A stretch of DNA of 64,000 nt from Xanthobacter sp. NM-25 (lineage in GTDB: Bacteria > Pseudomonadota > Alphaproteobacteria > Rhizobiales > Xanthobacteraceae), in assembly GCF_022138605.1 (NCBI RefSeq), contig NZ_JACBFS010000006.1, positions 186,001 through 250,000 on the forward strand. Direction: 5' to 3'. Of the stretch, positions 43,301 to 52,619 are shown piece after piece; the first letter of the stretch is position 1, and each line of letters opens with the position of its first letter. The notes beneath the pieces are model-generated. The model made no database searches. It worked only from the letters and a program-made list of their open reading frames with translations, and was not told the origin of the DNA. The translations under genes were made by a program, and so were the position numbers.

Positions 43301-44085
43301 CCACGCCCGGCACTTTGCATCGCCTGTTCGATCTCACCGGCCGCGTCGCCCTCATCACCGGCGGCTCGCGCGGCATCGGCCTTCAGATGGCGGAAGCCCT
43401 GGGCGAGTACGGTGCCCATGTGGTGCTTTCCGCCCGCAAGGTGGACGAACTCGCCGCCGCCAAGGCCCATCTGGAGCATCAGGGCATCGCCTGCACCACG
43501 GTGACGAGCGATCTCGCCGATCCCGGAGCCATCGTCCCCCTGGTGGAGGCCACGGGGGCGGTCGCCGGGCGCATCGACATCCTCGTCAACAATGCGGGCG
43601 CCACCTGGGGCGCCCCAGCCGAGGCCTATCCGCCCCAGGGCTGGGCCAAAGTGATGGACCTCAACCTCAACCGGCTGTTCGATCTCACCCGCGAGGTGGC
43701 GGCGCGGGCTATGCTGCCCAAGAGCTACGGGCGCATCGTCAACATCGCCTCCATCGCCGGCCTCACCGGCAATCTGCCCGGCATGGAAGGCACCGCCGCC
43801 TACAATGCCTCCAAGGGCGGCGTCATCGCCTTGACCCGCGCCCTGGCCGCGGAATGGGGGCGGCGCGGGCTCACGGTGAATGCCCTGGCGCCCGGCTATT
43901 TCCCCTCCAAGATGACCGCCGGCACCCTCGATGCCCACGGCGAAGCCCTCACCGCCATGACGCCGCGCGGCCGCCTCGGCGGCGCCGACGACCTGAAAGG
44001 CGCGGTGCTGCTGCTGGCTTCCGACGCCGGCGCCCACATCACTGGCCAGACCCTGGCGGTGGACGGCGGCATGACGGCGCTGTGA
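43297..44085 (+). CDS. SDR-family oxidoreductase
   Basis: I start at the GTG that overlaps the previous stop (GTGA), giving 262 aa; a longer frame to 43105 lies inside the upstream gene. The protein has TGGSRGIG, NNAG, NIASIAG with the catalytic Ser, and YNASKGG with Tyr-x3-Lys, so the SDR active site is complete. It probably oxidises or reduces a hydroxy or keto intermediate, NAD(P)-dependent. Tight overlap shows it belongs to the beta-oxidation-like operon. Confidence 0.93.
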   Translation: MTTPGTLHRLFDLTGRVALITGGSRGIGLQMAEALGEYGAHVVLSARKVDELAAAKAHLEHQGIACTTVTSDLADPGAIVPLVEATGAVAGRIDILVNNAGATWGAPAEAYPPQGWAKVMDLNLNRLFDLTREVAARAMLPKSYGRIVNIASIAGLTGNLPGMEGTAAYNASKGGVIALTRALAAEWGRRGLTVNALAPGYFPSKMTAGTLDAHGEALTAMTPRGRLGGADDLKGAVLLLASDAGAHITGQTLAVDGGMTAL

Positions 44086-44125
44086 GCGCCCGGCCGCATC
44101 CCGCCCCGAACCCCGAGGAGCCCTC

Positions 44126-45940
44126 ATGACCGATGCGCTGATCCGCCGATCGGACCTCGACTTCCTGCTGCTGGACTGGCTCGGCGTGGAGCGTCTCGCC
44201 GCGCTTGCCCCCTTCGCCGAGCTCAACCGCGAGACCCTCACCGCCCTTCTGGACCTGAGCGACAGCCTCGCCGCTCGCCATTTCCTCAGCCACTACAAGG
44301 CGGGCGACCAGAGCGAGCCACGACTCGACGGCGAAAGCGTGCGCATCCTGCCGGCCATCCACACCGCCCTCAAGGCCTATGCGGAGGCGGGCCTGTTCGG
44401 CCAGAGCTTTGCCGCCGAGCACGGCGGCCTGCAACTGCCGCTGACGGTGGCCGCGGCCTCCTTCGCCCATTTCCTCAGCGCCAATATCGCCACCGCCGCC
44501 TATCCCATGCTCACGGTGGCCAATGCCCGGCTGCTCACCCGCTTCGGCAGCCCCGAGCTGATCGCGGCGCTGGCCCTGCCGCAGATCGAGGGGCGCTTCT
44601 TCGGCACCATGTGCCTGTCAGAGCCGCAGGCGGGATCGTCGCTGGCCGACATCACCACCCGCGCGGTGGCGGATGGCGCCGACGGCCTCGGCGCCCGGTA
44701 TCGGCTCGCCGGCAACAAGATGTGGATCTCCGGCGGCGATCAGGATGCCTCGGACAACATCTGCCACCTGGTGCTGGCCAAGATCCCCGGGCCCGACGGC
44801 AAGCTCGTGCCCGGCACCGCCGGCATCTCCCTGTTCGCGGTGCCCAAAGTGCTGGTGGCGCCGGGGGAGTTCGCCGGCAGCCGCAATGATGTGACGGTGG
44901 CGGGCCTCAACCACAAGATGGGCTATCGCGGCACCGCCAACTGCCTCCTCAACTTCGGCGAGGGCCGCCACCGGCCGGGCGATGCCGCCGGGGCGGTGGG
45001 CTATCTGGTGGGTGCGCCCGGCCAGGGCCTCGCCATCATGTTCATGATGATGAACGAGGCGCGGCTGCAGGTGGGGCTCGGCGCCGCCGCCCTCGCCTAT
45101 CGCAGCCATCGCCTGTCGGTGACCTATGCCACCGAGCGCGCCCAGGGCCGCCCGCGCGGCGCCGCGGCGGACACCAGTCCGGTGCCCATCGCCCGCCACG
45201 CCGACGTGAAGCGGCTGCTGCTGGCGCAGAAAAGCTATGCCGAGGGCGCCCTGGCGCTGGTGCTGTTCTGCTTCCATCTGGCCGACCGCGCCGAAGTGGG
45301 ACAGGACCAGGCGGCGCAAGCGCTGCTTGATCTCCTGACCCCCATCGCCAAGACCTGGAGCTCGGAATGGGGGCTGGTGGCCAGCGACATCGCCATCCAG
45401 ATCCATGGCGGCTATGGCTACACGCGCGATTTCGACGTGGAGCAGCTCTACCGCGACAATCGCCTGAACCCCATCCACGAAGGCACCACCGGCATCCAGG
45501 CGCTGGATTTCGTCGGCCGCAAGCTGGTGCGCGACAAGGGCGTCGCGTTCGCCGCTTTGCTGCAGCAGATCGACGCGACCCAGGCCCGCGCTGCCGCCTC
45601 CCCCACACTGGTGGAGGCCGGCCGCATGCTGGGCATGGCCCGTGCCGCCGTGGCGGAGCTGGTGGAGAGCGTAGTGGCGGACCCGGCGGCCACCGCCGCC
45701 CTCGACAACGCCACCGCCCTCCTCTCCGCCTGCGGCCATCTGGTGGTGGGCTGGATGACCCTCGACCAAGCCCTCACGGCGCAAGAGCGGGCGGACCAGC
45801 TGCCGCCGGAACTGGTGGCCGGAAAGGTCGCCGCCGCCCGCTATTTCAGCGCCCACGAGCTGCCCAAGATCCCCGGCTGGCTGGCCCCATTGCGGTCCGC
45901 GCCGCAGCTGTTTTCCGAACTGTCGGCGGAGATGTTCTGA
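44126..45940 (+). CDS. Acyl-CoA dehydrogenase (long, DmdC-like)
   Basis: The 604-aa flavoprotein is longer than standard acyl-CoA dehydrogenases (about 380) and matches the DmdC-like group. It has MCLSEPQAGSSLADI (FAD and substrate region), KMWISGGDQD, MMMNEARLQVGLGAAALAY, and IHGGYGYTRDFDVEQLYRDNRLNPIHEGTTGIQ in outline, where the Glu in HEG is the catalytic base. An extra C-terminal helical domain follows. It introduces the alpha,beta double bond into acyl-CoA; the substrate may be branched or sulfur-containing, which sequence does not settle. Confidence 0.93.
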   Translation: MTDALIRRSDLDFLLLDWLGVERLAALAPFAELNRETLTALLDLSDSLAARHFLSHYKAGDQSEPRLDGESVRILPAIHTALKAYAEAGLFGQSFAAEHGGLQLPLTVAAASFAHFLSANIATAAYPMLTVANARLLTRFGSPELIAALALPQIEGRFFGTMCLSEPQAGSSLADITTRAVADGADGLGARYRLAGNKMWISGGDQDASDNICHLVLAKIPGPDGKLVPGTAGISLFAVPKVLVAPGEFAGSRNDVTVAGLNHKMGYRGTANCLLNFGEGRHRPGDAAGAVGYLVGAPGQGLAIMFMMMNEARLQVGLGAAALAYRSHRLSVTYATERAQGRPRGAAADTSPVPIARHADVKRLLLAQKSYAEGALALVLFCFHLADRAEVGQDQAAQALLDLLTPIAKTWSSEWGLVASDIAIQIHGGYGYTRDFDVEQLYRDNRLNPIHEGTTGIQALDFVGRKLVRDKGVAFAALLQQIDATQARAAASPTLVEAGRMLGMARAAVAELVESVVADPAATAALDNATALLSACGHLVVGWMTLDQALTAQERADQLPPELVAGKVAAARYFSAHELPKIPGWLAPLRSAPQLFSELSAEMF

Positions 45941-46003
45941 CCGCCGACACACCCCGGGCACCCATCAAAAAGTGAATGACAACAGTCATCAAGGGAGGAA
46001 GCC

Positions 46004-47245
46004 ATGTTGCCGGGTCATCGTGTGAGGAAAGCTCTTAGGCGCGCGCTGGTGTCGCTCGCCCTCGCCAGCAGCGCCCTGAGCGGGCCGGCCTTTGCGCAGG
46101 TCGCGAAGGATGCGGTGCGCATCGGCGTGTTGAACGACCAGTCCGGTCCCTATGCGGACCCGCAGGGCCCCGGTTCGGTGGCCTCGGCGCGGCTCGCCAT
46201 CCGGGATTTCGGCGGCAAAGTGCTGGGCAAGCCGGTGGAGCTGCTGGTGGGCGACCACCAGAACAAGGCGGACATCGGCGCCAGCATCGCCCGCCGCTGG
46301 ATCGACGTGGACGGAGTCGGAGCCATCGTCGATTTCGGCAATTCCGCCGTCTCCCTGGCGGTGCAGGACCTCGCCAAGAACAAGGCGGTCATCATCAACG
46401 TCAGCTCGGTGACCGACCGGCTGTTCGGCGATGCCTGCTCCCCCACCGCCTTCGTGTGGAATTATGATTCCTCCACCATCGCCAACGCCATCGGCCGGGC
46501 GGCGGTGAAGGCGGGCGGCGACACCTGGTTCCTGATCGTCGCCGATTATTCCTTCGGCCAGTCGCTACAGCAGCAGATCGAGCGGGTGGTGGTGCCGGCC
46601 GGCGGCAAGATCGTCGGCGTGGCGCGCCATCCGGTGGCGACCACCGATTTCTCCGCCTACCTGCTCCAGGCCCAGGCCTCCGGCGCCAAGGTGGTGGCCG
46701 CCCTCAATGCCGGCGACAACACCATCAACACCATCAAGCAGGCCGGCGAGTTCGGCCTGGTGGAGGGCGGGCAGAAGATCGCCGGCACCGCCTTTTACAT
46801 CACCAATGTCCACGCCCTCGGCCTGAAGACCGCGCAGGGGCTGCAGTTCGTGGTGCCCTTCTATTGGGACCAGGACGACGCCTCCCGCGCATTCACCCGC
46901 CGGTGGCGCGCCGAGCGCGGCACGGATGCCGCCCCCTCCCATCTCCAGGCCGGGGTCTATAGCGCGGTTCTCGCCTATCTGCGGGCGGTGGAAGCAGCCG
47001 GCACCGACGATCCGGTGAAGGTCTCGGAAAAGCTGCGCGAACTGCCGGTGAACGACTTCTATGCCCAGGGTGCCAAGGTGCGTGCCGATGGGCGGCTCAT
47101 GAAGGGCATGACCCTTTATGAGGTGAAGACGCCGGCGGAATCCAAGGGGCCGTGGGATTATCTGAAGCCGGTGCGCGCCATGCCCGCGGAAGAGATCATC
47201 CGCCCCCTGGCTGAAAGCAACTGCCCCTACGCGAAGGCGAACTGA
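46004..47245 (+). CDS. Branched-chain-type ABC transporter substrate-binding protein (LivK family)
   Basis: The 413-aa protein has a signal peptide (cleavage near GPAFAQVAK, about residue 33), then VRIGVLNDQSGPYADPQGPGSVASARLAIRDFGG, VVGDHQNKADIGASIARRWID-like segments and WNYDSS, typical of type I periplasmic receptors of the HAAT family. GGGAGGAAG precedes the ATG. No LivHMGF permease or ATPase genes are in the window, so it is either an orphan receptor sharing a distant transporter or a sensor. It follows the acyl-CoA dehydrogenase by 63 bases and likely binds the pathway substrate. Confidence 0.9.
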   Translation: MLPGHRVRKALRRALVSLALASSALSGPAFAQVAKDAVRIGVLNDQSGPYADPQGPGSVASARLAIRDFGGKVLGKPVELLVGDHQNKADIGASIARRWIDVDGVGAIVDFGNSAVSLAVQDLAKNKAVIINVSSVTDRLFGDACSPTAFVWNYDSSTIANAIGRAAVKAGGDTWFLIVADYSFGQSLQQQIERVVVPAGGKIVGVARHPVATTDFSAYLLQAQASGAKVVAALNAGDNTINTIKQAGEFGLVEGGQKIAGTAFYITNVHALGLKTAQGLQFVVPFYWDQDDASRAFTRRWRAERGTDAAPSHLQAGVYSAVLAYLRAVEAAGTDDPVKVSEKLRELPVNDFYAQGAKVRADGRLMKGMTLYEVKTPAESKGPWDYLKPVRAMPAEEIIRPLAESNCPYAKAN

Positions 47246-47607
47246 TGTGCCGTGGGGCGGACTGCACCAGATCTTCCGCTGCGGAATACAGATCCCGCCC
47301 CACGCACGCCAGCCTTGAGCACAGCGGGCAGCAGGCCCGGCCAGGGTCCCTGCCAAGGACGCAGCCCGGCCCGCCGCAATGACAGTGTCCACCGGCACTC
47401 CCCCCGCGACATCGCGTCCACTCGGAAAAATCCTGACGGGCCATCTGTTTGCGCGGGCCATGCCGGCGCGAGGGCGCGCCGGCGCAGGGGAGCCTAGACG
47501 CAGCCGGCAAAAGCGCTAAGTTCTCGCGCCCAAGGATCGCCCCACCCGGGGACGAGGCCGGTGCCCATGCTCCGCGCAGGACCCCACCGGCCAGTGCTCG
47601 AACTGCA
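47246..47607. other. Non-coding region between livK-type gene and serA
   Basis: A 9-bp inverted repeat (47252-47260 with 47295-47303) closes a 34-base loop right after the livK-type stop codon and may terminate that transcript, though it has no U-tract. The rest must hold the serA promoter; no convincing consensus was found. Frames crossing the region lack ribosome sites. Confidence 0.5.
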
Positions 47608-48897
47608 ATGCTGAAGGACGCCGAGATCGTGCCCGATAGCCCAATCAACCCGCCGCAACTGTCGCTGGCCAAAGACAAGATCAAGGTGCTGCTGCTCGAA
47701 GGCGTGAACGACAGCGCCGTGCAGCTCATGCAGGATGCCGGCTACACCAATATCACGCGCCTCGCCAAGGCGCTGGACGGTGATGCGCTGAAGGAGGCCA
47801 TCAAGGGGGTGCACATCCTCGGCATCCGCTCGCGCACCCACATCACCGCCGAGGTGCTGGAAGCCGCCGACCGGCTCATCGCCATCGGCTGCTTCAGCGT
47901 CGGCACCAACCAGGTGGACCTCGACGCCTGCCGTGCCCAGGGCATCCCGGTGTTCAACGCCCCCTTCTCCAACACCCGCAGCGTGGCGGAGCTGGTGATC
48001 GGCGAGATCGTGATGCTGCTGCGCCGCATTCCCGCCCGCTCGCATGCCGCCCACGAGGGCCGCTGGGACAAGTCGGCCACCCACAGCCACGAGGTGCGCG
48101 GCAAGACCCTCGGCATCGTCGGCTATGGCAACATCGGCTCGCAGCTGTCCAACCTCGCCGAGGCGATGGGCATGCGGGTGATCTTCTATGATCTGATCGA
48201 CAAGCTGCGCCAGGGCAATGCCGAGCCCACCGCCAGCCTTGAAGAGCTGCTGGGCCAGGCGGATGTGGTCACGCTGCACGTGCCGGAAACCGCCGCCACC
48301 CACGGCATGATCGGCCGGCGCGAGCTGGCCCTGATGAAGCCGGGCTCCTACTTCATCAACAACAGCCGCGGCACCGTGGTGGATCTGGAAGCGCTCGCCG
48401 ATGCCCTGCGCTCGGGTCACATCCTCGGCGCCGCCGTGGACGTGTTCCCGGTGGAGCCCGGCTCCAATGGCGAGCGCTTCACCTCGCCCCTGCAGGGGAT
48501 CGACAATGTCATTCTCAGCCCCCATGTGGGTGGCTCCACGCTGGAGGCGCAGGAGCGCATCGGCGCCGAGGTGGCGCGCAAGCTGGTGGATTACAGCGAT
48601 ACCGGCTCCACGGTCGGCACGGTGAATTTCCCGCAGGTGCAGCTGCCGGCCCGCCCGCTGGGCACCCGCTTCATCCAGGTGCAGCGCAACCTGCCGGGCA
48701 TGCTCGGCCGGCTGAACGAGGTGCTGGCGCGCCACTCCGTCAACATCGCTGCGCAGTATTACGAGACCGACGCAGACATCGGCTATGTGGTGCTGGACGC
48801 CGATGCCTCCGCCGCCGACAGCCAGGCGGTGCTGGAAGACATCCGGGCGCTGGAAGGCACCATCCGCGCCCGCCTGCTCTACGAATACAAGGCCTGA
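47608..48897 (+). CDS. serA: D-3-phosphoglycerate dehydrogenase with C-terminal ACT domain
   Basis: The 429-aa enzyme starts MLKDAEIV and matches E. coli-type SerA in plan: substrate domain with RSRTHITAEVLEAADRLIAIGCFSVGTNQVDL, NAD domain GIVGYGNIGSQ and DVVTLHVPE, NNSRGTVVDLEAL, DVFPVEP and SPHVGGSTLEAQ with the catalytic His, then an ACT domain (about 350-429; FIQVQRNLPGMLGRLNEVLARH, NIAAQYYET) that mediates serine feedback. It oxidises 3-phosphoglycerate as the first step of serine synthesis. This housekeeping gene separates catabolic modules. Longer in-frame starts upstream look non-coding. Confidence 0.94.
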   Translation: MLKDAEIVPDSPINPPQLSLAKDKIKVLLLEGVNDSAVQLMQDAGYTNITRLAKALDGDALKEAIKGVHILGIRSRTHITAEVLEAADRLIAIGCFSVGTNQVDLDACRAQGIPVFNAPFSNTRSVAELVIGEIVMLLRRIPARSHAAHEGRWDKSATHSHEVRGKTLGIVGYGNIGSQLSNLAEAMGMRVIFYDLIDKLRQGNAEPTASLEELLGQADVVTLHVPETAATHGMIGRRELALMKPGSYFINNSRGTVVDLEALADALRSGHILGAAVDVFPVEPGSNGERFTSPLQGIDNVILSPHVGGSTLEAQERIGAEVARKLVDYSDTGSTVGTVNFPQVQLPARPLGTRFIQVQRNLPGMLGRLNEVLARHSVNIAAQYYETDADIGYVVLDADASAADSQAVLEDIRALEGTIRARLLYEYKA

Positions 48898-48965
48898 TCC
48901 CATCAGCCCCGGTCTTCGACCGGCGCCACGCGGGTCCGCTCAAGCGCCGCGCGGGCTTGACCAAC

Positions 48966-49068
48966 GGTCCATGAGAAAAGCTCATGAACCTTTGGTATGA
49001 GCCGCGTTCCGGCTCACCCGTTCAAAGAGAAAGGCGCCGGTGGCCCAGCCATCGGCGCCTTTCTCTTT
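48966..49068. terminator. Three consecutive hairpins, last a bidirectional terminator
   Basis: Stem 1: 48966-48975 with 48981-48990, one mismatch, loop AAAAG. Stem 2: TGAGCCG/CGGCTCA at 48998-49004 and 49010-49016. Stem 3: perfect 16-bp arms 49024-49039 and 49053-49068 around 13 bases; its outer part is AAAGAGAAAGG/CCTTTCTCTTT, giving U-rich ends on both strands. It sits between convergent serA and the LLM oxidoreductase gene, so it can stop both transcripts. Confidence 0.85.
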
Positions 49069-49082
49069 GCGGGCGCCACCCG

Positions 49083-50105
49083 TCAGCGCCAGCCGAGGGC
49101 TGGCGCGACATGGGTCAAGATCGCCTCGATGACGTGGGCGTTGTAGTCGACGCCCAGCTGGTTGGGCACCGTGAGCAGCAGGGTATCGGCCTCGGCGATG
49201 GCCTCGTCCTTGGCCAGTTGCTCCACCAGCTTGTCGGGCTCCCCGGCATAGCTGCGGCCGAAGATGGCGCGGGTCTTCTCGTCGATGAAGCCGATCTGGT
49301 CCTGGTCCTGGCCCGAGCCGCCGAAATAGGCCCGGTCGCGGTCATCCACCAGGGCGAAGATAGAGCGGCTCACCGAGGCCCGCGGAGCGCGCGCATGGCC
49401 CGCCTCTTTCCACGCCTCGCGATAGGCGCGGATCTGTGCCGCCTGCTGCACATCGAACGGGCGGCCATCCTCGTCGTCCTTCAGGGTGGAGCTCTGCAGA
49501 TACATGCCGAGCTTGGCGGCCCAGATGGCCGTCGCGTTGGAACTCGCCCCCCACCAGATGCGCTCGCGCAGCCCCTCGGAATGGGGCTCGAGGCGCAGCA
49601 GGCCGGGCGGGTTGGGGAACATGGGCCGGGGGTTCGGCTGGGCGAATCCTTCCCCGCGCAGCACGTCCAGGAACACTTCGGCATGGCGGCGGGCCATGGC
49701 GGAAGCGTCCTCGCCCTCCGGCGGGCGGTAGCCGAAATAGCGCCAGCCGTCGATCACCTGTTCCGGCGAGCCGCGGCTGATGCCGAGCTGCAGCCGGCCG
49801 CCGGCGATGAGGTCGGCGGCGCCCGCATCCTCCGCCATATAGAGCGGGTTCTCATAGCGCATGTCGATGACGGCGGTGCCGATCTCGATGCGCTGCGTGC
49901 GCGCCCCCACCGCTGCCAGCAGCGGAAACGGCGACGACAATTGCCTAGCGAAGTGATGGACGCGGAAGTAAGCGCCGTCGGCGCCCAGCTCTTCCGCCGC
50001 CACCGCCAGCTCGATGGACTGCAAAAGCGCGTCCGACGCGCTGCGGGTCTCGGATTGGGGCGAGGGGGTCCAATGCCCGAAGGAGAGAAAGCCGATCTTC
50101 TTCAC
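49083..50105 (-). CDS. LLM-class flavin-dependent oxidoreductase
   Basis: The 340-aa protein is a luciferase-like TIM-barrel monooxygenase: KKIGFLSFGHWTP at the start, AAEELGADGAYFRVHHFARQ, SSPFPLLAAVGARTQRIEIGTAVIDMRYENPLYMAEDAGAADLIAGGRLQLGISRGSPEQVI in outline (the GxGxxRG-like FMN-binding stretch). These use reduced FMN or F420; in proteobacteria usually FMN. Substrate unknown. It is transcribed toward serA and stops at the shared terminator; the TRAP dctM gene ends 95 bases to the right of its start. Confidence 0.9.
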   Translation of the reverse strand: MKKIGFLSFGHWTPSPQSETRSASDALLQSIELAVAAEELGADGAYFRVHHFARQLSSPFPLLAAVGARTQRIEIGTAVIDMRYENPLYMAEDAGAADLIAGGRLQLGISRGSPEQVIDGWRYFGYRPPEGEDASAMARRHAEVFLDVLRGEGFAQPNPRPMFPNPPGLLRLEPHSEGLRERIWWGASSNATAIWAAKLGMYLQSSTLKDDEDGRPFDVQQAAQIRAYREAWKEAGHARAPRASVSRSIFALVDDRDRAYFGGSGQDQDQIGFIDEKTRAIFGRSYAGEPDKLVEQLAKDEAIAEADTLLLTVPNQLGVDYNAHVIEAILTHVAPALGWR

Positions 50106-50200
50106 GATGCTGCCGTATCAGGGAAAACAGGTGCGCACAGTACGCCGCCGGCGCCTTATGCGCACCTCCTGCCCGATCACAACGACGCGGGCTCGCCGCG

Positions 50201-51835
50201 TCAATGCACCAGCAGTTCCGGCCCCATCACCGCATAGGGCAGCCAGGTGGAGAGGACCGGCACATAGGTGACGAGGATCAGGAACAGGAACAGCACCACC
50301 ACGAACGGCGCCGCCGCCTTGACCACCTGCACCAGGCTCATGCCGGTGATGCCCGAGGTGACGAACAGGTTCAGGCCGATGGGCGGCGTGATCATGCCGA
50401 TTTCCATGTTCACCACCATGATGATGCCGAGGTGGATGGGATCCACCCCGAGCTGCATGGCGATGGGGAACACCACCGGCGCCACGATCAGCAGCAGGCC
50501 CGAGGGCTCCATGAACTGCCCGCCGATGAGCAGCAGCACGTTCACCGCGATCAGGAAGGTGAACCAGTTGAAGCCCATGTTCAGCATCAGATCAGTGATG
50601 GCCTGAGGGATCCGCTCCGAGGTGAGCACATGGGCAAACAAGAGCGCGTTGACGATGATGAACATGAGCATGATCGTCGTGCGGGCGGCATCCACCGTGA
50701 CCTGGCGCGTCTCCTCGTTGAAGAAGGCCCGCAAGGCGTTGCGGCCGCTCAGCGCCAGGTTCCGCCCCCACACCGGGAGGCTCGCCGCCAGATAGAGCGG
50801 GATCTGGCCGACGCTGGCGCGCTCGCCGCGCCACAGGATGTAGCTGCCGCCCAGAAGCGCGCCGATGACGAGGCCGGACAGGGCGCGCGTCTGGATGTTC
50901 AGAAGCGCGCTCTCCACCTTGTCTGTGGCGAAGAAGGTCAGGATCATCCAAACGCAGAAGAAGGCGGCGCCATAGACCGTGGCGGAAAAGCCCACCCGCG
51001 CCCGCCGGCTGTCCCGCTCCAGCACCCAGGGCACGCCCTTCATGGGCCCCATGTCGCGGTAGATGAACAAGGCCACGAAGAAGGCATAGACCGCAGCCAC
51101 CGCCGCCGCCTCGGTGGGCGTGAAGACGCCGCCATAGATGCCACCGAGGATGATGACGATGAGGAACAGGCCCCAACCGGCCTCCTTGCCACCCTTGAGG
51201 ATCTCGCCGAAGCCGCGCCATGGTTCAGCCGGCAGCCCCTTCCAGCGGGCGAACACATAGATGGCCGCCATCAGCATGAAGCCCGCCACCAGGCCCGGGA
51301 TCACCCCCGCCAGGAACATGCGCCCCACCGAGACATCGGTGGCCGCCGAATAGACCACCATGACGATGGAGGGCGGAATGAGGATGCCGAGGGTGCCAGC
51401 ATTACAGATGATACCGGCGGCGAAATCCCGCGAATAGCCCACCTGCCGCATGCCGGCGATGGCGATGGTGCCGATGGCCACCACTGTTGCCGGCGAGGAG
51501 CCGGACAGCGCGGCGAACAGCATGCAGGAGAGCACCGAGGCCATGGCCAGCCCGCCGCGGAAGTGGCCCACCGTGGCAATGGCGAAATGGATGAGCCGCC
51601 GCGCTACGCCGCCGGTCGACATGAAAGCCGAGGCGAGCACGAAGAAGGGGATGGCCAGCAGCGTATAGTTCTGCGAGGCCGTGAACAGCTGCAAGGCGAT
51701 GGACGACATGGAGTCGGTGGAGAAGAAGGCGATCGTCAGAATGGACGACAGACCCAGCGACACCGCCACCGGCGCACCCAGGAACAGCAGGCCGAACAGG
51801 AGGCCGAAGAGAACGACGAGTTCCATCCCGGTCAA
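50201..51835 (-). CDS. dctM: TRAP transporter large permease, enlarged form
   Basis: The 544-aa protein has the DctM plan: AIPFFVLASAFMSTGGVARRLI, FAALSGSSPATVVAIG, AGIICNAGTLGILIPPSI, GGVFTPTEAAAVAAVYA and PPIGLNLFVTSG. Usual DctM proteins are about 425-430 aa; the surplus is an insertion at about residues 264-376 with two further hydrophobic stretches (near 288-303 and 318-335), placed before ARTTIMLMFIIVNALLF. It forms the ion-coupled channel in the inner membrane. It overlaps dctQ by four bases. Confidence 0.93.
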   Translation of the reverse strand: MTGMELVVLFGLLFGLLFLGAPVAVSLGLSSILTIAFFSTDSMSSIALQLFTASQNYTLLAIPFFVLASAFMSTGGVARRLIHFAIATVGHFRGGLAMASVLSCMLFAALSGSSPATVVAIGTIAIAGMRQVGYSRDFAAGIICNAGTLGILIPPSIVMVVYSAATDVSVGRMFLAGVIPGLVAGFMLMAAIYVFARWKGLPAEPWRGFGEILKGGKEAGWGLFLIVIILGGIYGGVFTPTEAAAVAAVYAFFVALFIYRDMGPMKGVPWVLERDSRRARVGFSATVYGAAFFCVWMILTFFATDKVESALLNIQTRALSGLVIGALLGGSYILWRGERASVGQIPLYLAASLPVWGRNLALSGRNALRAFFNEETRQVTVDAARTTIMLMFIIVNALLFAHVLTSERIPQAITDLMLNMGFNWFTFLIAVNVLLLIGGQFMEPSGLLLIVAPVVFPIAMQLGVDPIHLGIIMVVNMEIGMITPPIGLNLFVTSGITGMSLVQVVKAAAPFVVVLFLFLILVTYVPVLSTWLPYAVMGPELLVH

Positions 51836-52512
51836 TCCTTCAACACGTCTTTGTTCTTGGCGACGAGGTCTTCGGCTTCATGGCTGGCGATCACCAGCTC
51901 CCGCTCGCCGCGCCAGATCTGAACGAAGGCCTGCAGGCCGCGATAGGCGAGCAGCGCCAGCCCCACCGGCAGGATGAGATAGGCGATCCAGCGCTGCACC
52001 CGCTCCTGAACCCCGAATGCCTCCTGGATGAACAGCGGATAGCGCAGGTCATCGAGGCCGATGCCGACCTTGTAGAAGCGGGTCCAATACGCCACCGCGC
52101 CGCCCTTGGTGTGGGCGCCCAGATAGGTGAGCCAGTCGGCCGACAGCAGGATCACCGCATAGAGCACGACACTGAGCGCACCGAACAGGGCCGCGAGGCG
52201 GAACAGCCGGCGCGGCAGCGCGCGGATCGCCGCATCCACCCCCAGGTGCAACCCCTGCTTGATGCCGTATCCCATGCCGAACAGGATCATCCAGGCGAAC
52301 AGGATGCGGGTGAGCTCCAGGGCCCCGCCCCATCCGGACGAGAAGCCGTAGCGGGCGATGACCTGGATGAAGGAAATGAGGGTGATGGCCGCCAGCAGCA
52401 GCGCCAGGACATTCTCTTCAAGCCGTGTCACGGCCTTGGGAAAACGGCGCTCCGCGAGGAACAGCAGCACAATGAGACCAAGGATTGCGAAATAGGGCCA
52501 GGAGGCTGCCAT
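51832..52512 (-). CDS. dctQ: TRAP transporter small permease, long form
   Basis: I start at the ATG of MAASWPYF, seven codons inside the frame whose first possible start (52533) is a GTG. The 226-aa membrane protein has four main helices with the DctQ pattern VLALLLAAITLISFIQVIARYGFSSGWGGALELTRILFAWMILFGMGYGIKQGLHLGVDA in outline. It is about 50 residues longer than common DctQ, with a periplasmic segment (YWTRFYKVGIGLDDLRYP) before the last helix, parallel to the enlarged DctM. It works with DctM and DctP. Confidence 0.9.
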   Translation of the reverse strand: MAASWPYFAILGLIVLLFLAERRFPKAVTRLEENVLALLLAAITLISFIQVIARYGFSSGWGGALELTRILFAWMILFGMGYGIKQGLHLGVDAAIRALPRRLFRLAALFGALSVVLYAVILLSADWLTYLGAHTKGGAVAYWTRFYKVGIGLDDLRYPLFIQEAFGVQERVQRWIAYLILPVGLALLAYRGLQAFVQIWRGERELVIASHEAEDLVAKNKDVLKD

Positions 52513-52619
52513 GGTGTTCCCCGAGGCCGCCACGTTGCGGCGGCGATGCGGTCAGGACTGTGGGCTCCAGTGACGACACCGGCGAAGCGGCGGGGGCCAA
52601 ATGCCCCCCCGCCTGGTCC

